Part shown: piece after piece, positions 60,315 through 64,000 of the stretch
Layout of the letters: every line of letters starts with the position of its first letter
Numbering within the stretch: the first letter of the stretch is position 1
NCBI GenBank assembly: GCA_001414345.1
Contig: LLCB01000019.1
Location: 62,001 to 126,000, forward strand
DNA length: 64,000 nt
Source of the DNA: Hymenoscyphus infarciens
Lineage: Eukaryota; Ascomycota; Leotiomycetes; Helotiales; Helotiaceae
Reading direction: 5' to 3'
Notes under the pieces: generated by a model
What the model saw: only the letters and a program-made list of their open reading frames with translations
What the model was told of the DNA's origin: nothing
The model's database searches: none
Program-made: the position numbers and the translations under genes

Positions 60315-61385
60315 CTAGTAGGTTCCCGCCATTTTTTCAGCCCGTTCGACTGCCGCTTTCGTGCATGCATCGAAATCTTCTTTGGGTAAACCCAAAAGCT
60401 CATTAGACAGCCCCTTGTTTGTCTCAAAATCCCCAGCACCATCTGGAAAGAAGTTTCTCGCGTACATCAGAACCCCAAGTCCTCTTCTTTCGCCATTCCG
60501 AAACATTTCCATCCCATTCTTATACCTCTCCTCCACATCTTCATACCTTACAGTCCATTCGCTCTCCTTGGTACCTGTAACACGCAACACCGACTCCCAC
60601 ATATCCTTCTGACTAACCAAGAACGAAGAAATATAACAAGGCTTGTTTTTGAAGCTTTCAAGTACTCCCCCAGAGTCATCCCCTTCCTCCTCCTTCAGAA
60701 CCTTGAAGTTCAAAAGCTTAGCAACAGCTCTTCCAATCTGAGGCCATGTACTCGTGTTGATCTTCTGGTTCCCATCCCCATAAAATGTAACTCTCTTCTC
60801 CTTGAAATCAAATCCATATCTCCATTCCGTCCCGGCAAGACTATATTCGTACCAAAACCCACAAGTAACAACCACCCAATTACTCACACCCAACTCCTCA
60901 ATCAATTTTCTATGTTTCGCTGGTCGCTCACTGACGAGAGCTACATCGCGGAGAAGAGCTGGGTTCGCGTTATCAAAACCCCATTCGTTGGGGATGATCC
61001 ATTTTACGCCCGCAGAAGCGGCAGCTTTTATGAGGGCGATTTCTTGGTCTGGGGGTGCGGTGACGGACATGGTTATGATCAGAACATCTTGTTCTTGTAG
61101 AGCAGAAACGATGGATTCGTGGGAATTGTAGTTGACACTCTTAGTGATGATGCCTGTGGGGAGGACGCTAGTGCTTTCTGGGCGGGTGAGAGCTGTGATG
61201 GTGTGTTTTCCGTTGGATAACAGCGAGGCGAGGATGTGAGAACCGACGTTTCCGCCTGCCTAGGAAATTTGCGTTAGATTTCTGTGAACGAGAATGGCTG
61301 GAAGTCTACCTACCCCAACAATAGCAATATTTTGGACGTGGTTTCGGAACCCCACTGGTTGAGCTCTTGCAAACTGTTCAGACAT
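60315..61385 (-). CDS. NmrA/isoflavone-reductase-like NADP-binding protein
   Basis: Exons 61385-61314 and 61259-60315 join across a 54-nt intron (donor gtaggt, acceptor cctag) to 1017 nt, 338 aa. The intron splits the dinucleotide motif: NIAIVG then AGGNVGSHI, giving GxGGxxG at residues 24-30. Then ITALTRPES follows, as in NADP-preferring folds, and TMSVTAPPDQEIALIKAA, VKWIIPNEWGFD and KHRKLIEELGVSNWVVV as in fungal isoflavone-reductase-like proteins. This is an atypical short-chain dehydrogenase of the cytosol; the members act as reductases of aromatic compounds or as NADP sensors like NmrA. The substrate is unknown. No damage is seen. Confidence 0.85.
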
Positions 61386-62370
61386 GATGGAAGAGTAGCG
61401 GGAAATCTTCAAGGGTTTGACTCTGTGGGATGATTGAAGGTGTTGAGAGGGAAAGTGATGGATCTAAGAAGCATTTATACCTCAAAGAAAAAAGCGAGTA
61501 CGTAACTGTTGCTTAACTCCGTGAAAACCACGAGCTTGGTATCTCAAGCTCTTTTGCTCAGACAACACGATGGATTGCCCTTTAGGCTCGCTTATCTCAA
61601 ACAACGGTGGAGGGCATACAGCGAGCGGGGCATAACCTGGAGCCTTACTAGCAAGTGCCCACTCAGTCGGATTCTTTCGACGATATGAGACAAAACCTTT
61701 CCTTGTTCTCGAATACGAAACGTGGTTAGACTCGAAATTTAAGCATACTTTTCTTCCAATACGAAAAGTAGTTAGATCAGATTTAGCGGGGCGAAATCGG
61801 TGCTCTTAAACCCGAGATACTGCGCTATGTCCGGTGTCAGCAGTCTAGGGATGTTATGATACTTTCAATACTTGTGGTATAAAAATGGTGGTGTAATTTT
61901 CTAGCTAACACCTTGGTTTGGTATTTTAAAAGTTAAGAGATTCTATGAGTGGAGTTTGGGTCAGAAGGGGGTTGATCATGTGACCAAGCTTGTATCGGCC
62001 TGAACCAAAACTTGGGAATATTGCACGCACCCACGCATTTTGACTCTTTCCATGAATGCTAATGGCCCCTGAAGGCCTGGTCAACACCCTAAAATCCTCA
62101 TAGAAGCTTGTTTGAGAAAATTAAAAGGAGCTCACTTTAAGTGGGTTTTCCTCGCTTATTGCCCTGAGTTTGGTCCGGATTCGGATTTCCGTAGCACTTA
62201 CAACTGAACCCAAATAATACAATACGAAGACTGTATCTCAGTAAAGATTTCCGTGGAAGCCTTTACATTGCAGTTCTCGCTTGAGATCACTCACCATATC
62301 GACTGTTGAAAAAGACGACGAACAGCCCGACGCATTAATCCCCTCTACCAGACAAATTCTTCCAAACAAA
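61386..62370. other. Intergenic region
   Basis: No gene is seen. The part near 61386-61500 is the likely promoter of the oxidoreductase. A near-duplicate AATACGAAA(C/A)GT(G/A)GTTAGA occurs at about 61712-61732 and 61759-61778. Nothing else stands out. Confidence 0.45.
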
Positions 62371-62926
62371 TCACCTATCCTCCTTTCCGTATAAACAACC
62401 CCCTAAGAAGTCTCCAAGCAAACCCCAATAATGCACTGATTGACATCCGCAAACTGGAACATCATAACACACGATCGTACACACGATCGTACCTCCCCCA
62501 TGACAACCATAATGACACTCTTTATTTTTGATGCAGGCTTTATAAGGCCAAGAGCGTTCGAAGATGAGTGGATTAGATAGTACAGTGCTACCCCTCAAGG
62601 CGTCGACCGAGGCCCTGATCTTAGCTGCATCGTCGGGGGAAAGTTGGACTTGGACTAGGATTTCACCTTGCGCGTTAACGCTTTGGGTTGTGCCATCTGT
62701 GTTGAGGAGATTGAAACCTTGTCCTGATAGGTCGCTAACAAGACTGTTTACAAGAAGTCGTGTGTTTTGAGTTGTCTGTTTTTTGGATGTGGTTAGTTTC
62801 TTGCTATTGGATGCTTCGTGGAGTAGGTCCAGGTACCTTGGGGTGTAGACTTCCAACGACTGAAGCATTTCCAAGCGCAACAGCAAGTGCAACAAACTTG
62901 AAGATAGCGGCCTTCCTTTTGACAAG
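62371..62926 (-). CDS. Secreted 8-Cys protein, start exon unresolved (effector candidate)
   Basis: Exon 62926-62837 encodes a hydrophobic leader, KRKAAIFKFVALAVALGNAS then VVGSLHPK. A 61-nt intron with a perfect actaac branch point (donor gtacct, acceptor aacag, 62836-62776) leads to exon 62775-62371. The mature part is polar (QVQLSPDDAAKIRASVDALR) and ends in a compact domain with eight Cys in spacing 5-3-7-3-5-1-15, including KECHYGCHGGGTIVC and CYDVPVCGC. There is no Met in frame before the leader; it begins at an acceptor (cacag), so a short first exon lies upstream, perhaps near 63073-63110. An alternative is a leaderless protein from ATG 62868. The family is unknown; knot-like Cys spacing and secretion suggest an effector or antimicrobial peptide. 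Confidence 0.55.
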
Positions 62927-63654
62927 CTGTGAATGCAAAATGGAATAATAAAAGTAGTTTTGACTGGTGAATATGTTGTAACGAGGTCAGAGGGGCGATT
63001 CAAGGAACTAAGCTTGGTTAATTCTTCTTTAGAGATTTCCTAGTTTAGATACTTTATAAAGCTATTTCGGGGAATATTTTACATAAAAGTAGTAATGGTA
63101 AGCCTTCATCAGCAAGCAGCTGGACATTTTATGCGCAAGTGCAAGAAGGAAACACGTCGTACATTCCTTACACCAACACAATTGACCTAATCACACTCAA
63201 CGTGCCTATTTGTAGGTTACCTACCCCTACCCACAATTCCCTTGGATTACTACTTGCAACCAATCCCCATATCTTGTGTAAATATCTTGTGGGGAAAAAA
63301 GGCAAGTTATCATCAGTTTACCTATGAATATATCACACTCTGTTCTACAGCTTATTAGTGGATGGCCTAGCAAGAGCCCGAGAAAAAGTATACCAATGCA
63401 TGCATGTTCGTCCGATCCCAACTTCAAGTGACATGTTTGAATCCACAAATTGGCACAGTTATCATTTCCCAGGTGGTTGAAATATCCATTCACTCGCGAA
63501 CAAAGTTCAATAAGATTCGTCACATCCATACGTGTTCTCCCTTCCCTCACTTTCAAGAATGGTTAGAAAAGCACAAAACTACCTAAGAAATTACTTAAGA
63601 GATCCAAAAAAAAAACTACTCAAACTCATCCATCACCAATCACTCCTTAAACCC
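62927..63654. other. Intergenic region
   Basis: This should include the missing first exon and promoter of the secreted 8-Cys gene, at its left end. The rest has short overlapping frames on both strands with no coding character. I see nothing else. Confidence 0.4.
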
Positions 63655-64000
63655 TTACAGCTCCCTCTCAACAAAGCCAAGCCCCCCTACCTTCCCCTCA
63701 GTAATCTCCCGATACCCCGTAGCCGGATGATAAACCCCCAACGGGAACTCCGCAGTCGGTAAATCAAACTTCCTAACACTAACAGCAACCTCAAGCCCAC
63801 TATCGATCAACTTCTGGCGATCATCAAGAAGATTGCCAGCCGTATCAGTAAGTCTCCACTCCATATTCTTCTTCAAGAAAGGCACGACATTCTCGGGCTC
63901 GAAATTATCCAAAGTCCTAAGTTCTGTGATGGGACCATCGGCCGGGGCAGAATCGTTGGATTTCAAGTAGTACTTGAGGGAGTGGGAAATGGGGATGACG
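63655..64000 (-). CDS. C-terminal part of a gene leaving the window
   Basis: The frame is open on the minus strand from the window edge (64000) to the stop at 63655-63657, at least 114 aa. It reads SHSLKYYLKS, then DNFEPENVVPFLKKNMEWRL, TDTAGNLLDDRQKLIDSGLE, VSVRKFDLPTAEFPLGVYHP and ends GGLGFVEREL. The N-terminal part lies outside. The strand pattern recalls the C-terminal region of fungal tyrosinase-like proteins, but no catalytic residue is in view and I do not name the family. No start or splice site is visible. Confidence 0.6.
   Translation of the reverse strand, partial: VIPISHSLKYYLKSNDSAPADGPITELRTLDNFEPENVVPFLKKNMEWRLTDTAGNLLDDRQKLIDSGLEVAVSVRKFDLPTAEFPLGVYHPATGYREITEGKVGGLGFVEREL

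Noticed and set aside
63655..64000. Naming the partial gene at the right edge as a tyrosinase
   Set aside because: The strand pattern is suggestive, but the copper-binding part is outside the window and no diagnostic motif is present.
1..64000. A biosynthetic, defence or other multi-gene system
   Set aside because: The recognisable genes are unrelated in function, have separate promoters and are separated by repeats; no co-directional cluster with a shared pathway was found.

Overview
The window looks like nuclear DNA of a filamentous ascomycete, and a Leotiomycetes-type plant-associated fungus is my best guess. The evidence is short spliceosomal introns (about 45-90 nt, GTRNGT donors), fungal gene families, and a two-speed base composition. 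Extremely AT-rich blocks nearly devoid of CA/TG dinucleotides alternate with short blocks of normal composition. Loss of CpA/TpG with gain of TpA is the signature of repeat-induced point mutation (RIP). It explains why roughly 31 kb of the window has no ORFs although it is made of recognisable transposon copies.

Layout. 1-10690: RIPed repeats, including a solo LTR and a complete LTR element (5708-9698, TSD CTTAG). 10690-14640: an island of damaged and small genes: ankyrin-repeat remnant, a TIR element, a dead intron-less copy (12330-12734) and a five-exon copy (13118-13998) of a small secreted Cys-rich protein, a 43-bp G run, and the heme-binding end of a broken P450. 14641-22000: RIPed DNA with another solo LTR and a Tad1-like LINE. 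22003-31790: a normal-composition block with a seven-exon secreted GH3 beta-glucosidase and a well-preserved copy of the non-autonomous LTR element (27454-31644, TSD CTTTG). 31800-41760: RIPed LTR fragments, a gag-protease remnant, and two LINE copies head to head. 41760-43760: a MITE-like element, a 61-aa Cys-rich protein and a 283-aa protein kinase. 43760-50463: RIPed repeats, including a 971-bp miniature LTR (TRIM-like) element with 113-bp LTRs and TSD ATATT, and a second TIR element. 50551-64000: the main genic part: a 2EXR/F-box-like protein, two small unknown genes, a HET-domain pseudogene split by a 966-bp TIR element, an F-box-like pseudogene, a small possible mitochondrial protein, an NmrA/isoflavone-reductase-like oxidoreductase, a secreted 8-Cys protein, and the C-terminus of a gene leaving the window.

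How it fits together. I see no operon-like or biosynthetic cluster. The functional genes (GH3 enzyme, two secreted Cys-rich proteins, kinase, NmrA-like) are individually controlled, and several lie at the edges of RIPed repeats, where effector and incompatibility genes tend to evolve and die. The main story is transposon history: one non-autonomous LTR family is present as two full elements, solo LTRs and fragments. Its better-preserved copy shows RIP in progress by LTR-to-LTR comparison. All exon joins were done by eye; where I give them, the joined lengths are multiples of three.
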